Shown here: positions 24,648 through 33,680 of the stretch, piece by piece
Position numbering within the stretch: position 1 is the stretch's first letter
How the letters are laid out: every line of letters starts with the position of its first letter
NCBI RefSeq assembly: GCF_020010905.1
Contig: NZ_JAGJBY010000002.1
Location: forward strand, 2,852,001 to 2,916,000
Direction: 5' to 3'
DNA: 64,000 nt
Source of the DNA: Streptomyces acidiscabies
GTDB taxonomy: Bacteria > Actinomycetota > Actinomycetes > Streptomycetales > Streptomycetaceae
The notes under the pieces: generated by a model
Database searches by the model: none
The model's input: the letters and a program-made list of their open reading frames with translations, nothing else
Told to the model about the DNA's origin: nothing
Position numbers and translations under genes: made by a program

Positions 24648-26138
24648 TCAGTCATGTGCGTCGGTTTGTCGGACGCAATCGACAGGAGCTGGCTGGTTCT
24701 CGATCCATGCGAGCCCACCGAGGTCCAGTTGGTGGCGGGCGCGAGTGACGGCGACGTAGGCGAGACGGGCGTCCGTTTCACTCACAGTCTCAGGGATCGG
24801 CCGGCCGTTGCCGTCCACCTGGTCGCTGTCCGGCGGCGGGGAAAAGTCCTCGGCGATTCTGATCCCGAGCCACTCCCGGCCTTTTGCCTTGTGAGCGGTG
24901 GATACCGTGACCTCGGCTTTGTCTTCGTCGGTCAGCGCGTCGACGGCGGCGATGACGGCTTCGGGCCCGTGGGTATCGACAAGCTCCACGAACGGTTGGA
25001 GATCTCGGCCAGCGGGATCGTATTCCGCGTATTCCTGCAACTCACCCCATGAGGAGAAGAGAACCAGTTCGGGGTGGGATGTGCGTCGGCCGTCCTTCAG
25101 GTCCCGCGCGGCGCGTGCCAGTGCGATGAGCGTCTGTCCGCCTCGGGTGAGCGCCACCCGACGATCCTCCTCCAGCAGTCTCATGACCTCGGTCATGGCC
25201 CCGATGTTGGTGCGGCACAGCACCGCGTCCGGACAGGTGACCGGGCCGACCTTCGTTGGAATGGCGTCGGAACCAGTCAGCCGGATCGGCGCGTCGGTGA
25301 ACGCGAGCCACCGGTTGGCTTGTTCGGCGAGGAGCGGGCCGAAGCGGAAGGAGCGGGTCAGGGTGAGGTGGGTGGCGTCGAAGCCTGTCATCACGTCCCG
25401 GGCCCCGCGCCACCCGTAGATCGCTTGGGCGGAGTCGCCGACCATAACCAGCTGGGCGTGCCCGCGTTGGGCTGCGAAGACCCGCTCCAGGACGGGGTTG
25501 GTGTCCTGGGCCTCGTCTAGGAGGAGGAAGTCGGCCTCGATCTTCGGCTCGGTCAGGGCCCACATCTTCAGGTAGTGGTCGTGGTCGAACCGGACCACCC
25601 CGTCCTCGGCATTCTGCAGATCGTTCCATGCCTTTCCGACGAATGGCATGACGGCTTCGGCGAGTTGGGCACGCTCGTTCGGTGTGACCAGCCTGCGCAG
25701 AGCTGGCACATGATGGGGGGCCGGGGTCCTGTCGGCGGACTGGCAGAAGCGGGTGACCGTACGCAGCACGGTGTGGGACAGGGTCCGATGGCTGATCTCG
25801 TGATCACCGATACGGACGGGGGATCCCACGCCCAGGGCGCGCCCGATCCGCCAGGCGGGCTGGCGCGGGCTGTTGAGCCGGCGAGTGAACCGGTGGCCGA
25901 CAGCCGCGAAGGCCGTGGCGTGAGCCGTCCTGCACTGCACGGAGCGCGGGAACCGGGTGGCGGCGTCGACGGCGATGTCCTTGTTGAAGGCGAGGTAGCG
26001 GCCTCGGCGTCGAGTGGTCGCGGCCAGCAGAGCCAGCGTGCTGGTCTTGCCGGTGCCGGCGCCGGCCTGCAGCACCATGTGGTGGCCGTCCCGGAAAGCG
26101 TCGACGGCGTGGGTCTGTTCGTCGGTGGGGATGTGCAA
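24648..26138 (-). CDS. UvrD/PcrA-like superfamily 1 helicase
   Basis: A 496-residue SF1 helicase, shorter than full UvrD (over 700). Motifs in order: DEQTHAV (Q motif), QAGAGTGKTST (Walker A), FLLLDEAQDTNP (Walker B), VMVGDSAQAIYGWRGA (motif III), LTRSFRFG (IV), STAHKAKGREW (V) and LAYVAVTRARHQL (VI). The reduced 1B/2B subdomains account for the length. The TTG start at 26138 has GGAG 7 nt upstream. It is the third gene of a minus-strand operon with two streptomycete-specific proteins, suggesting a DNA-processing or defence function of an accessory element rather than housekeeping repair. Confidence 0.9.
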   Translation of the reverse strand: MHIPTDEQTHAVDAFRDGHHMVLQAGAGTGKTSTLALLAATTRRRGRYLAFNKDIAVDAATRFPRSVQCRTAHATAFAAVGHRFTRRLNSPRQPAWRIGRALGVGSPVRIGDHEISHRTLSHTVLRTVTRFCQSADRTPAPHHVPALRRLVTPNERAQLAEAVMPFVGKAWNDLQNAEDGVVRFDHDHYLKMWALTEPKIEADFLLLDEAQDTNPVLERVFAAQRGHAQLVMVGDSAQAIYGWRGARDVMTGFDATHLTLTRSFRFGPLLAEQANRWLAFTDAPIRLTGSDAIPTKVGPVTCPDAVLCRTNIGAMTEVMRLLEEDRRVALTRGGQTLIALARAARDLKDGRRTSHPELVLFSSWGELQEYAEYDPAGRDLQPFVELVDTHGPEAVIAAVDALTDEDKAEVTVSTAHKAKGREWLGIRIAEDFSPPPDSDQVDGNGRPIPETVSETDARLAYVAVTRARHQLDLGGLAWIENQPAPVDCVRQTDAHD

Positions 26139-26162
26139 CAGGGGCTCCGCAGTGGAGAAGGG

Positions 26163-26693
26163 TCAAGGGGTCGTGTGTACGGTGCTTCGCCTCAGGTCGT
26201 CCGCTTCGGGCGAGGAACCCGTTGGTTGGCGCCGGCGGTCGAGCAGGACGCGTGCCGCACACGCGAGTAGGGCTTCAGGCGTGTGATCGACGAGAAGGTC
26301 CTGGAGCTGTCTGGTCAAGTGGCGGGTGCGAGCTTGCTCGGCCCGTTCAAGTGCTCCTACGACGGCCTGGGCAAGGAATTCCGCGGGCTTCTGTCCCCGA
26401 GCTGTCGCGGCCTGGCGGATCGTGGAGTGCATGGTGCGGGTGAAGGCGACGTTGAGCAGGACCTGACCTGATGCGTCGGGGTAGTGGGTCGTCAGGACGT
26501 CGATGGGCAGGAGCCGGTCGAGTTCGTGGCGGAGGGACCGCAGCGCGTGTCGTGATGACTTCGCCCCGCGCACGGCCATCAGGCGGGTGCGGTCCGCGTT
26601 CGCGGCGAGCGGCACTCGGCGGCAGGCTCTGTGCAGTTCTGCTCGGGTGACCGGCCTGGTCAGGATGATTTCTACGGCATGCCGTCTTCTCAT
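26163..26693 (-). CDS. hypothetical protein, possible small DNA-binding partner
   Basis: A 176-residue basic protein with no recognised family. The start ATG overlaps the preceding stop by one base (TGATG), and the helicase gene follows after 24 nt, so it is in one operon. The middle holds a helix-rich segment (IRQAATARGQKPAEFLAQAV) resembling ribbon-helix-helix or antitoxin-type C-terminal helices. The last 20 residues are Arg/Ser-rich and probably disordered. Longer upstream readings of this frame lie in another gene and are not supported. Confidence 0.65.
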   Translation of the reverse strand: MRRRHAVEIILTRPVTRAELHRACRRVPLAANADRTRLMAVRGAKSSRHALRSLRHELDRLLPIDVLTTHYPDASGQVLLNVAFTRTMHSTIRQAATARGQKPAEFLAQAVVGALERAEQARTRHLTRQLQDLLVDHTPEALLACAARVLLDRRRQPTGSSPEADDLRRSTVHTTP

Positions 26694-27577
26694 CACCGGA
26701 CCGCCTTCTGCGCCCCGCCGCCCGGCTTCGGTCGGCGGCTGTGGGTGGGGAGACGTCGGTGTACGTACGTGTGGTGGACGAGCGGGTCGAAGGGTTCCCA
26801 GTCCGTCAGTTCCAGATCCGCAGCTGTTGGGGTGGCCGCGTGCTGAGGGCAGCGCTGTGTTCGCCAGCGGAGCTGTTCGGCGTACGTCAGGGAACTCAGG
26901 TCGTACAGGGCCATCATCTCGGCAGGCAGAGCCAGTTGCCCCTGGGTGGCCGTTGCGGGAACCAGTTTCCAGACGCCCGCTGGGCCGTCGGAAGCGAGCA
27001 TCTTGAGGGTGCATTGGTCGCGTCGCCGAGTCTGGGCCACACACTGGAGCTCTTCCAGGGGGCGCGCGGCGAGGTACCGGACGAACAGGATCTGGACGAC
27101 GGGTCTGGCGGGCCGGCAGGGGTCCTGCGGCTGCCGGGCCGCAGGACCCGTCGGTGCTGCCGCTGGGGTGAAGCTTCCGGCGTCCACCAGGCGGCGCGTG
27201 TTCACGGCCAACGTCCGACGGAGGCTCGTCAGCTCGGGGATTGCGGCGATGTCGGCAATACGGACTGGGCAGACACGGGCGTGGGTCAGTCGGCACCAGT
27301 CGCTGCCGTCTCCGGAGGGATACGCAAGGCCGGAGCTGACGTGCCAGCGGTGGTCGGCGGGCACCGCGGCCGTCGGCAACTCCTGGGGATGCAGGCGGAC
27401 GGGACGATCCCGGACTCGCTGATACCACTCGACTTGATTGCCGCATTCACTGCAGCGGTCGCGCTGAGCACAACGCAGAAGTCTGCTGGGGCTGTCGGGA
27501 TCGACACACAGCGAGCGTCGCGGGTGGGCTGGGACCGGGCTGCCGTCCAAGCGGCGGGGTACAGGTGAAGGGCGCAT
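26693..27577 (-). CDS. DUF6083-type conserved hypothetical protein
   Basis: A 294-residue protein from ATG 27577; the frame is open to a GTG at 27742 that directly follows the stop of the broken XRE gene. The N-terminal half has the streptomycete DUF6083 pattern: DPDSPSRLLRCAQRDRCSECG (one zinc-ribbon knuckle CxxC), NQVEWYQR, LHPQELPTAAVP, HVSSGLAYP, then a Cys in RVCPVR. The C-terminal half has further Cys/His pairs (RRRDQCTLKM, QRCPQHA) and may bind zinc. No function is known. Its link with a helicase and an XRE-like regulator suggests a mobile or accessory locus. Confidence 0.7.
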   Translation of the reverse strand: MRPSPVPRRLDGSPVPAHPRRSLCVDPDSPSRLLRCAQRDRCSECGNQVEWYQRVRDRPVRLHPQELPTAAVPADHRWHVSSGLAYPSGDGSDWCRLTHARVCPVRIADIAAIPELTSLRRTLAVNTRRLVDAGSFTPAAAPTGPAARQPQDPCRPARPVVQILFVRYLAARPLEELQCVAQTRRRDQCTLKMLASDGPAGVWKLVPATATQGQLALPAEMMALYDLSSLTYAEQLRWRTQRCPQHAATPTAADLELTDWEPFDPLVHHTYVHRRLPTHSRRPKPGGGAQKAVR

Positions 27578-27742
27578 GTGCGCGAAGGTGCCAGCCCACA
27601 CGCCGTAGAGCGACGTCTGGGCCGTGAATGTCCACCAAACAGCCTCATCAGGGCGACATGCGTTCGACTTGACGCCCAGGCGTTCGCATCGAGCTGCCCG
27701 ATCGACTGAACACCCGCCAGGCCCGGACGGCTCGTCAGTCAC

Positions 27743-27999
27743 TCATCGGTTGCGGGGGTTCATGCCCGGGGAACAGGGCACGAAGAGCTCATCGAGCGGA
27801 GTGCCGAGCGCGTGGGCGAGGGCGGGCATTGACTGGACGGTGCCGATCGTACGGCCCTGCTCGATCTCGATGAGGATCCTCCTGGCCAGGCTATTTCTGG
27901 CAGCGAGCTCGCCGTGGGGCCATCCCGCACCGCGCGCGGCCGGGCCATATCCAGACGCAGAGTCTCGAAGTCCGGGTCGGCGGGAAGATCGTCATCCAC
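27743..27999 (-). pseudogene. frameshifted XRE/Cro-C1 HTH regulator
   Basis: From GTG 27999 the frame gives VDDDLPADPDFETLRLDMAR, the usual N-terminus of streptomycete XRE regulators, then becomes nonsense. Shifting frame near 27924-27926, where CCC stands on the plus strand in place of an expected CCCC, restores GELAARNSLARRILIEIEQ, GRTIGTVQSM and ALAHALGTPLDELF, a clear HTH_3 core, ending at TGA 27743. A one-base deletion has broken the gene, unless it is a sequencing error in a homopolymer. It precedes the DUF6083-helicase operon, which it may once have controlled. Confidence 0.75.
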
Positions 28000-28160
28000 C
28001 CAGGGGAAGGTGCGGACACCGGCCCTGTCATTGCAGGCCGCTGCCTCATTTCGGCCTGTCAGGGGCGAGGGCGACGGGCAGAGGGCTGCACTAGCGTGTG
28101 CGCCCGAGTCCAGTCCGGCAGAGCGCCGGCGCAGTGAGCGACGGGAGGAAGACGCGCGCC

Positions 28161-29216
28161 ATGAGGCTCTGCTCCGTACGCCCGGGAGTCCGGCGCACCT
28201 GGACGGTCGAACTGCGCCCGCAGGCCGGCGGACCGGTACTCGTATGCCAGCAGTGCACCCACAGCGGGCGGCCGCTCGTCGGCTCCGCCGCTCGAGCGGA
28301 GCTCTTGGCCCACCTGGCTGCGCACGCCAGTCAGGATCCGCTTCCCGCGCACCTGCGGACCTGTCAGTGCCACGAGCGGGGTTGTCGCCAGCATCCCCGC
28401 CACCGTGGGTGCGATGGCCCGATCCGGCTCCTCCTCGTCCGGGAACGAGGCGGACGCCGGTGGCGCCTCTCCGACGCCTGCACCTCGTGCGCGGCGGTCA
28501 CCTCTCAGGCCGCCGTCGTCCCCGAAACAACCCTGGCCGCCACAGCTCCACCATCCGGACAGCCGCGCGCCCGACGCAGACGATCCCCAAGAGGGCCGGA
28601 TAGCCAGATTCGGGTGCGCGAGATGCTGAACTATCTCTCCACTGCCCTGCCCGGGGAGACAGGAGCCGGTGCCCGCATGCTCGCCCTTCAGTGCGCACTA
28701 CGCATGAACGACTCGGCTCAAGTCAGGCTGCCCTACGGCGTACTGCGCAGTCTTCGCCTCGAATCGGCTGCGGACGTATGGCGCGAGCTCGACGAAACAG
28801 GACTGTTGCGTACGCGTACCTGCCCATCCGCCCCTCGTGTGATGGCAGTTCAGATACTCGACGCGGGTCTGCTCACCCAACACCCGGCACGGCCCGACCG
28901 GCTCCGCGCCGCCGACTGGGCGTTGCGCGGCGCCTGCTCCGCTCGTACCTCTAACCCGCTACTACGACTTGCCGCCCTGTCCTTCGTCGCCCGCACTGCC
29001 CTCGGAAGTGATCACGGCGTGGCGGAGATGGACCATGTGGCGCGAGAGTGCGGAGTGCCTGCCGCCGCTCTTCCCCCGCTACTGGAGCAGTTGGTAGCTG
29101 CGGGGATTCTCATGACCTGGCAAGCGGCACTGGACACAGGACTGGACGGAGAGGTGTCATGGAGGCTGGGTCCGAAAGGGCTGCATCCGCGTTCTGCCAT
29201 CGAGGACGCCAACTGA
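28161..29216 (+). CDS. Cys-rich N-terminal hypothetical protein, streptomycete type
   Basis: A 351-residue protein not assigned to a named family; ATG 28161 is used because of GGGAGGAAG upstream. The first 110 residues contain paired cysteines: VCQQCTHSG, TCQCHERGC, HRGCDGP and ACTSC. This looks like a zinc-ribbon cluster. The C-terminal half is helical with winged-helix-like segments (VLRSLRLESAADVWRELDET, ARECGVPAAALPPLLEQLV), reminiscent of replication/transcription initiators. It is divergent from the broken XRE gene and DUF6083 operon. A DNA-binding role is inferred only. Confidence 0.65.
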   Translation: MRLCSVRPGVRRTWTVELRPQAGGPVLVCQQCTHSGRPLVGSAARAELLAHLAAHASQDPLPAHLRTCQCHERGCRQHPRHRGCDGPIRLLLVRERGGRRWRLSDACTSCAAVTSQAAVVPETTLAATAPPSGQPRARRRRSPRGPDSQIRVREMLNYLSTALPGETGAGARMLALQCALRMNDSAQVRLPYGVLRSLRLESAADVWRELDETGLLRTRTCPSAPRVMAVQILDAGLLTQHPARPDRLRAADWALRGACSARTSNPLLRLAALSFVARTALGSDHGVAEMDHVARECGVPAAALPPLLEQLVAAGILMTWQAALDTGLDGEVSWRLGPKGLHPRSAIEDAN

Positions 29217-29365
29217 ACGCCCTGGACTGGCTGATCCACCGCCAACGGCGACCTGAAACCAGAGTGAGGAAGTCCGGGGCACATCCGTCCGGCGGCCGGG
29301 AAGGCCGAGCTCGGCTACCTGTTCCTTCCGGAGGCGTGGGCCCACCCCAGGACGGTAGGACAAAC

Positions 29366-30523
29366 TCAGGCCTCGGCGGGAAGGCCCCGGGACGCCACGA
29401 GCTCGTTGGTCAACTCCACCGTGGCCAGGTACCACCAGAAGATCCAGTCGAGGAAGGCTTCGCCGTAGTCGCCGCGCTGGTCGGCCCGACGGTGACGCAG
29501 GTCGAAACGGTTGGCGATCTCGAAAAGAGCGCCCTCGTCCTTTCCAAGGTGTTCCTTGATCAGAGCGCGGCGCTCCTCCAGGATGCGGGCGAGGTTGAAG
29601 ATCGCCGACCTCTTGCTCTCGGCTGACGTTCCGCGTCCTCGGAAGAGTGCGATGGCGTGGTGCACGCCAGCGGTGATGTCGGGCGGGCTGTCATGAAGCG
29701 CTCGGTGCACGAGCTCGGAGCGGGCATCATCGGTGACGGCGACGAGTCGACCGAGGTCCTCTCCCTCTGCGGCCAGCTCGTACTCGATGCCGGCTTTGTG
29801 CAACAGCCGGTTCACGCGCCACCGGTACAGGATGCGAGCCGGGCCGTTGTGGAACTCCGCGTGATGCCAGCCGCAACCGCCGTAGCTGTGAAAGTGTCGC
29901 CGCCGGGGGCGGCTGATCAAGTCGTGGAACACCTCGACGAGGCCGTAGAAGGTGTCCTCGTCCCATGTCTGCGGAGCCAGGGGCCACAGGTCGGGACTTC
30001 CCAGTCGGCGCTCGATCACCTCCGAGGCGTCGGGCAGATCATCGTGGTCGTCCACGCAGTAGTGACCGAACGACTCAACCAGGTATCCGTTCTCGGCGAA
30101 GTCCCCGACGAGCCGTGCGAATTCCTCCTGGGCGTCCTGCTCTGCCCGGCTGCCGGGAGAGACGACGACGTTGCCGTGCCGCTGCGACCAGTACGGCCGG
30201 GGCGCAACCGCGTGCCGCAGCTCGGACGCTCGCTTGACGAGTTCCCCGAACCAGTCACGCCGATCCTCCACACTGGGCACGCGGCGCCAGCGGCTCGTCG
30301 TGGTGGCCCACGGGTCGTCCGCCGGATCTCTCCGGCCGGGTGCCTCCTCGAAGTCCAAGGCCGCGCCCCCTGCGAGGGTCTCCGTCAGGAACCACTTCGC
30401 CTGCTCCTCCCAGGAGGAGCCCGTCATCCGAAGAATGCGCTCTCCCTCGGTGACGAACAGCTCTATGGGCCAGCGGAGTTCGTAGTTACTGAAGTCCAAG
30501 CTCACCGCAACATCATCACCCAT
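29366..30523 (-). CDS. hypothetical protein next to the Wadjet locus
   Basis: A 385-residue protein of unknown family from ATG 30523 (no SD; the frame is open to 30607). It is acidic, soluble and Trp-rich, with no signal peptide or membrane segment. Recognisable patches are WPIELFVTEGERILRM, FGHYCVDDHDD, FHSYGGCGWHHAEFHNGPAR and FLDWIFWWYLATVELTNEL. The His/Cys-rich patch near the middle could be catalytic or metal-binding. It is divergent from jetA with 329 nt between and may be an accessory defence gene or unrelated cargo of the same island. Confidence 0.65.
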   Translation of the reverse strand: MGDDVAVSLDFSNYELRWPIELFVTEGERILRMTGSSWEEQAKWFLTETLAGGAALDFEEAPGRRDPADDPWATTTSRWRRVPSVEDRRDWFGELVKRASELRHAVAPRPYWSQRHGNVVVSPGSRAEQDAQEEFARLVGDFAENGYLVESFGHYCVDDHDDLPDASEVIERRLGSPDLWPLAPQTWDEDTFYGLVEVFHDLISRPRRRHFHSYGGCGWHHAEFHNGPARILYRWRVNRLLHKAGIEYELAAEGEDLGRLVAVTDDARSELVHRALHDSPPDITAGVHHAIALFRGRGTSAESKRSAIFNLARILEERRALIKEHLGKDEGALFEIANRFDLRHRRADQRGDYGEAFLDWIFWWYLATVELTNELVASRGLPAEA

Positions 30524-30852
30524 CTGCAGACGCCACGAACATGAGTTACGGGTCCTGTCCGAGTCCTGCTTGAGGTCCTGCCACTGCAGACAGCCGTGAC
30601 CCGCCATGCCCAGGGATGCTGGAGGGGTGACTGCCCGTCCTGGTACTGCCGCACGGCATCGATTTCCAGAAGTTCCCGTCCTTGATCGAGAGCCGACACT
30701 ATTGACCGGCCGGCCGCTTCACTGACACAAACACGGACGCCAGAGAACCAATCCGCTGTACCCTCCGTAAACGGGAGTTCTGCAGCGCAAGCGGCACCTG
30801 GTGGCATTGGGGGGCTCGATGCGTCTGTGATCAGGGGGCAGGAGTAGCGCAG
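30524..30852. other. 329-bp divergent region upstream of jetA
   Basis: No gene is seen. It should carry the promoter of the Wadjet operon and of the divergent hypothetical gene. No consensus promoter stood out. GCAGGAG at 30838-30844 is the SD for jetA. Confidence 0.5.
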
Positions 30853-32403
30853 GTGGCCGCATTCGGCGGGCGTATGAAGATCGTGGCTTACCTCAACCAC
30901 GAGAAGACGCTGTTTTACCGCTTGGTCCTGGATGTATTGCTGGATGAGGAAGCCCGACTCGGCGTCCACCTCAGCACGGAACAGATCAGGCAGCGGGTCC
31001 AGGACAAGCTTGCGAGCGAGCCGGAACTGCTGGAGGCCCTTCCGGCGGTTGATGGCCTGCTTGAAGACCTGTACGGCTGGCGGAACGTGGACCGGATTCA
31101 CAACACCCGTTACACCACCACGCCCGAGGAGTACCTTCAGCGAGACCATCTGTATCAGCTGACCTCGGCCGGCGCCCGGGTCCATCGCGAGATGACCCGG
31201 ATCGACGAGGACATGTCCGATGCCGGCTCTCTGCAGGCCTCAATGCTTCCGGAGGTTCTCGCGTCCCTTGCGGCACTGTTGCGGGCCATTCGCGAGGAGG
31301 ACTGCGACCTCAGCAGCACCCTCGGCGCTTTCCGACGCACGACCGAGGGATTCGTGCGGTTGTCGGAGGACGCGAAGCTCTTTGTCCAGGGCCTGGGCGG
31401 CTCGTTGGCTTCCGAGGAGATTCGGGACACCGAGGCGTTCATCGCCTACAAGAACGTCGTGGTGGGGTATCTGCAGTCCTTCACGGTTGTCCTACACCAA
31501 AGCGCCGCTCCGATTGTGAAGCTGATCATTCAGTTGGAGCGGGCGGGGCTTTTGGCCCGGCTCACCGAGATGGCGGCGCTTGAGGCCGCGCCCGTCCTGG
31601 GTGTCAGCCACGAGGAGGTCGTCCTGCGTGACGCGCAGCGGATGCAACAACAGTGGGAGGGGCTGCGCCGCTGGTTCGTGGCTGCCAGCGACCGTCCTCC
31701 GGTCGCCGAGTTGCTGCTCGACCGGGCCTCCGATGCAATCGCCTTCATCGTCATGACTATCGGGCACATCAACGACCAGCGGTTCCGGCGGGCGAGCAGG
31801 ACGGCCGATCTGGTGGCCTTGGCCGGCTGGTTCGACGGCTTCGACAGGACCGGCGGCGGGCGCGATACCAGCGCCTTGTGGCGTACGGCTTTCGGCTCCT
31901 ACTCATCCCGACACCTGGGCCATCCCGGTGCGTTCGAGGACGACTGCGATACGGGCCCCGAGGTCGGCTGGTGGCAGAGTGAGCCGGCTCCGGTGTCGGC
32001 AGAGTTGCGCTCGCGTGGCCCTCGGGCTCACACGGGAACTCCGCCGCGGGTCCGTGACCCGCGGCGTGCCAAGAGCCTGCTGGCCGCCCGGCAGCAGCAG
32101 GAACACGCGGCTACGGAGGCCGCGGAGCGGTCACTGGCAGACAGAGGCCCGGTGCGGCTGTCGGAGCTCGGTCAGTTGGACTCCGCCGAGGCGGAGGTCT
32201 TCCTGACCTGTCTTGGACTCGTTCTGTCCACGCACAGGCGAAGCAGGGGCATTCGACGTGCGCGTACCCCCGACGGCCGTCTGCTGATCACGCTGGGACC
32301 TGCGGCTGAAGGGGCTGCCGCCGCGGTGGAGCTGCGGGGCGGGGTGTTGAGCACTCAGGACTTCGAGTTGACGCTGCTGGTGGATGAGCGTGGGCGCCGG
32401 TGA
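30853..32403 (+). CDS. jetA: Wadjet type III JetA (DUF2397, TIGR02677)
   Basis: A 516-residue DUF2397 protein, starting at GTG 30853 (GCAGGAG 8 nt upstream; ATG 30874 is alternative). The N-terminus KIVAYLNHEKTLFYRLVLDV and the following winged-helix region (LLEDLYGWRNVDRIHN, YQLTSAGARVHREM) are the hallmarks. JetA is the kleisin-like subunit joining the JetC SMC-type heads. The middle is a long helical region and the C-terminus is basic. It is the first gene of a four-gene operon, overlapping jetB (GTGA). Wadjet complexes extrude DNA loops and cleave small circular DNA, giving plasmid resistance. Confidence 0.9.
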   Translation: MAAFGGRMKIVAYLNHEKTLFYRLVLDVLLDEEARLGVHLSTEQIRQRVQDKLASEPELLEALPAVDGLLEDLYGWRNVDRIHNTRYTTTPEEYLQRDHLYQLTSAGARVHREMTRIDEDMSDAGSLQASMLPEVLASLAALLRAIREEDCDLSSTLGAFRRTTEGFVRLSEDAKLFVQGLGGSLASEEIRDTEAFIAYKNVVVGYLQSFTVVLHQSAAPIVKLIIQLERAGLLARLTEMAALEAAPVLGVSHEEVVLRDAQRMQQQWEGLRRWFVAASDRPPVAELLLDRASDAIAFIVMTIGHINDQRFRRASRTADLVALAGWFDGFDRTGGGRDTSALWRTAFGSYSSRHLGHPGAFEDDCDTGPEVGWWQSEPAPVSAELRSRGPRAHTGTPPRVRDPRRAKSLLAARQQQEHAATEAAERSLADRGPVRLSELGQLDSAEAEVFLTCLGLVLSTHRRSRGIRRARTPDGRLLITLGPAAEGAAAAVELRGGVLSTQDFELTLLVDERGRR

Positions 32404-33680
32404 ACGCGTGGACAGGGCAGGAGGGACACGAACGCCGTGAGGTTGTTCGCGCCCTGCTGCACACCCCCGTGCTTCGGCGCGAGGGCCGACACAGGCGGCT
32501 GGTCGATCAGGCTCGTAGGCACGAGAAGGAACTACGCGCCTGGTTCGACCGGCAGTTGGGATGGCCGCTGGTGGTCGAGCGCGATCTGATACGGCTGCTC
32601 AAGATCCCCGAGAGTCCCGGGCGCTATCCCGATCCGACCGTCCCCACCCCGAGGCAGTGCGCACTGTACTGCCTGCTGTTGGCGGTTCTGGTCGACTGCG
32701 GTGGGCAGACCGTGATCAGCGAGCTCGCTGACCGTGTGACCGCACTCACAACCGCGCACCGCAGTCTGCGCAGGTTCGACGCCACCTCGACGCGGGAGCG
32801 CCGCGATCTGGTCGCGGCGCTCCGGCTCCTCGCCGAGGGCGGCGTGCTGCGGTCTCCCCGGGAGGCGGGCGTCACGGCCGACTCCGAACAGGCCTACGTC
32901 GCGGGTCAGGGCAACGCCCTCTACGACGTAGACCACCGCCTGGCCGCCTCGGCCGTGGTCTGCCCGGTCCCACCCAGTCAGGCCGAAAGCCCGGACGCGC
33001 TGCTGCGTGTCGCCGAAGACGAACCCGGGCTCGGGGCCAGGACCGATTCCGAGCTTCGGCAGGCACTCATGCGTCGTCTGGTCGACGACCCGGTCGTCTA
33101 CGTGGAAGACCTGCCATCGGACCAACGGGAGTATCTGTCCGTTCACCGGGAGGAGTTGGCGGCGGAACTCGTCCTCGGACTCGACACCCGGGTAGAGGTG
33201 CGGGCCGAGGGCCTCGCGATCGTCGACTTCCGTTTCTCCGATTCCGAGTTCCCTGCGGCCAGCGCCGTCTCAGTGGCGGCGCTGGCCCTGGCCGACCTGC
33301 TGGCCGGAGAGGCCATCCCGGGGCAGACCGGCAGCTTCGTGGTCGGGCACGACCGTCTCCTCGAGCTGGTGGACCTGGTCGCGGAACAGATCCGCCGCGT
33401 CGTGCCGAACATCGAGCGCAAGCCCGTGGACGGCGCCGTCGTGCTGAGGTACTCCGTGCCCGTGCTGATGCAGTTCGGACTCGCCGATCCTCATGAAGAC
33501 GGTGTACTCGTCCGTCCCGCCCTCGCCCGCTACCGCGACCCTTCCGGACGCGGGGCCCGTGTCACCGGGGAGGCATTGCTGCTCTTCGGCCAAGATCTCG
33601 ATACGCCGCCCCGCCGCAGCAAGACACAGGCCACTCGCCCCTCGATTCCGGAAGGCCGCCCCGATGGCATCGTCGACTGA
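32400..33680 (+). CDS. jetB: Wadjet type III JetB (DUF2398, TIGR02678)
   Basis: A 426-residue DUF2398 protein beginning in a GTGA overlap with jetA. Family traits: RREVVRALLHTPVLRR at the N-terminus, LRAWFDRQLGWPLVVERDLIRLLK, and a helical winged-helix region with RRDLVAALRLLAEGGVL. JetB is the KITE-like subunit of the Wadjet SMC complex, binding JetA and the coiled-coil base. It overlaps the start of jetC by 17 nt, indicating strict stoichiometric co-translation. The C-terminal 40 residues are basic and Pro-rich. Confidence 0.9.
   Translation: MNAWTGQEGHERREVVRALLHTPVLRREGRHRRLVDQARRHEKELRAWFDRQLGWPLVVERDLIRLLKIPESPGRYPDPTVPTPRQCALYCLLLAVLVDCGGQTVISELADRVTALTTAHRSLRRFDATSTRERRDLVAALRLLAEGGVLRSPREAGVTADSEQAYVAGQGNALYDVDHRLAASAVVCPVPPSQAESPDALLRVAEDEPGLGARTDSELRQALMRRLVDDPVVYVEDLPSDQREYLSVHREELAAELVLGLDTRVEVRAEGLAIVDFRFSDSEFPAASAVSVAALALADLLAGEAIPGQTGSFVVGHDRLLELVDLVAEQIRRVVPNIERKPVDGAVVLRYSVPVLMQFGLADPHEDGVLVRPALARYRDPSGRGARVTGEALLLFGQDLDTPPRRSKTQATRPSIPEGRPDGIVD

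Noticed and set aside
24648..26138. Housekeeping UvrD/PcrA
   Set aside because: The protein is about 200 residues shorter than the core enzymes and sits in an operon of accessory genes.
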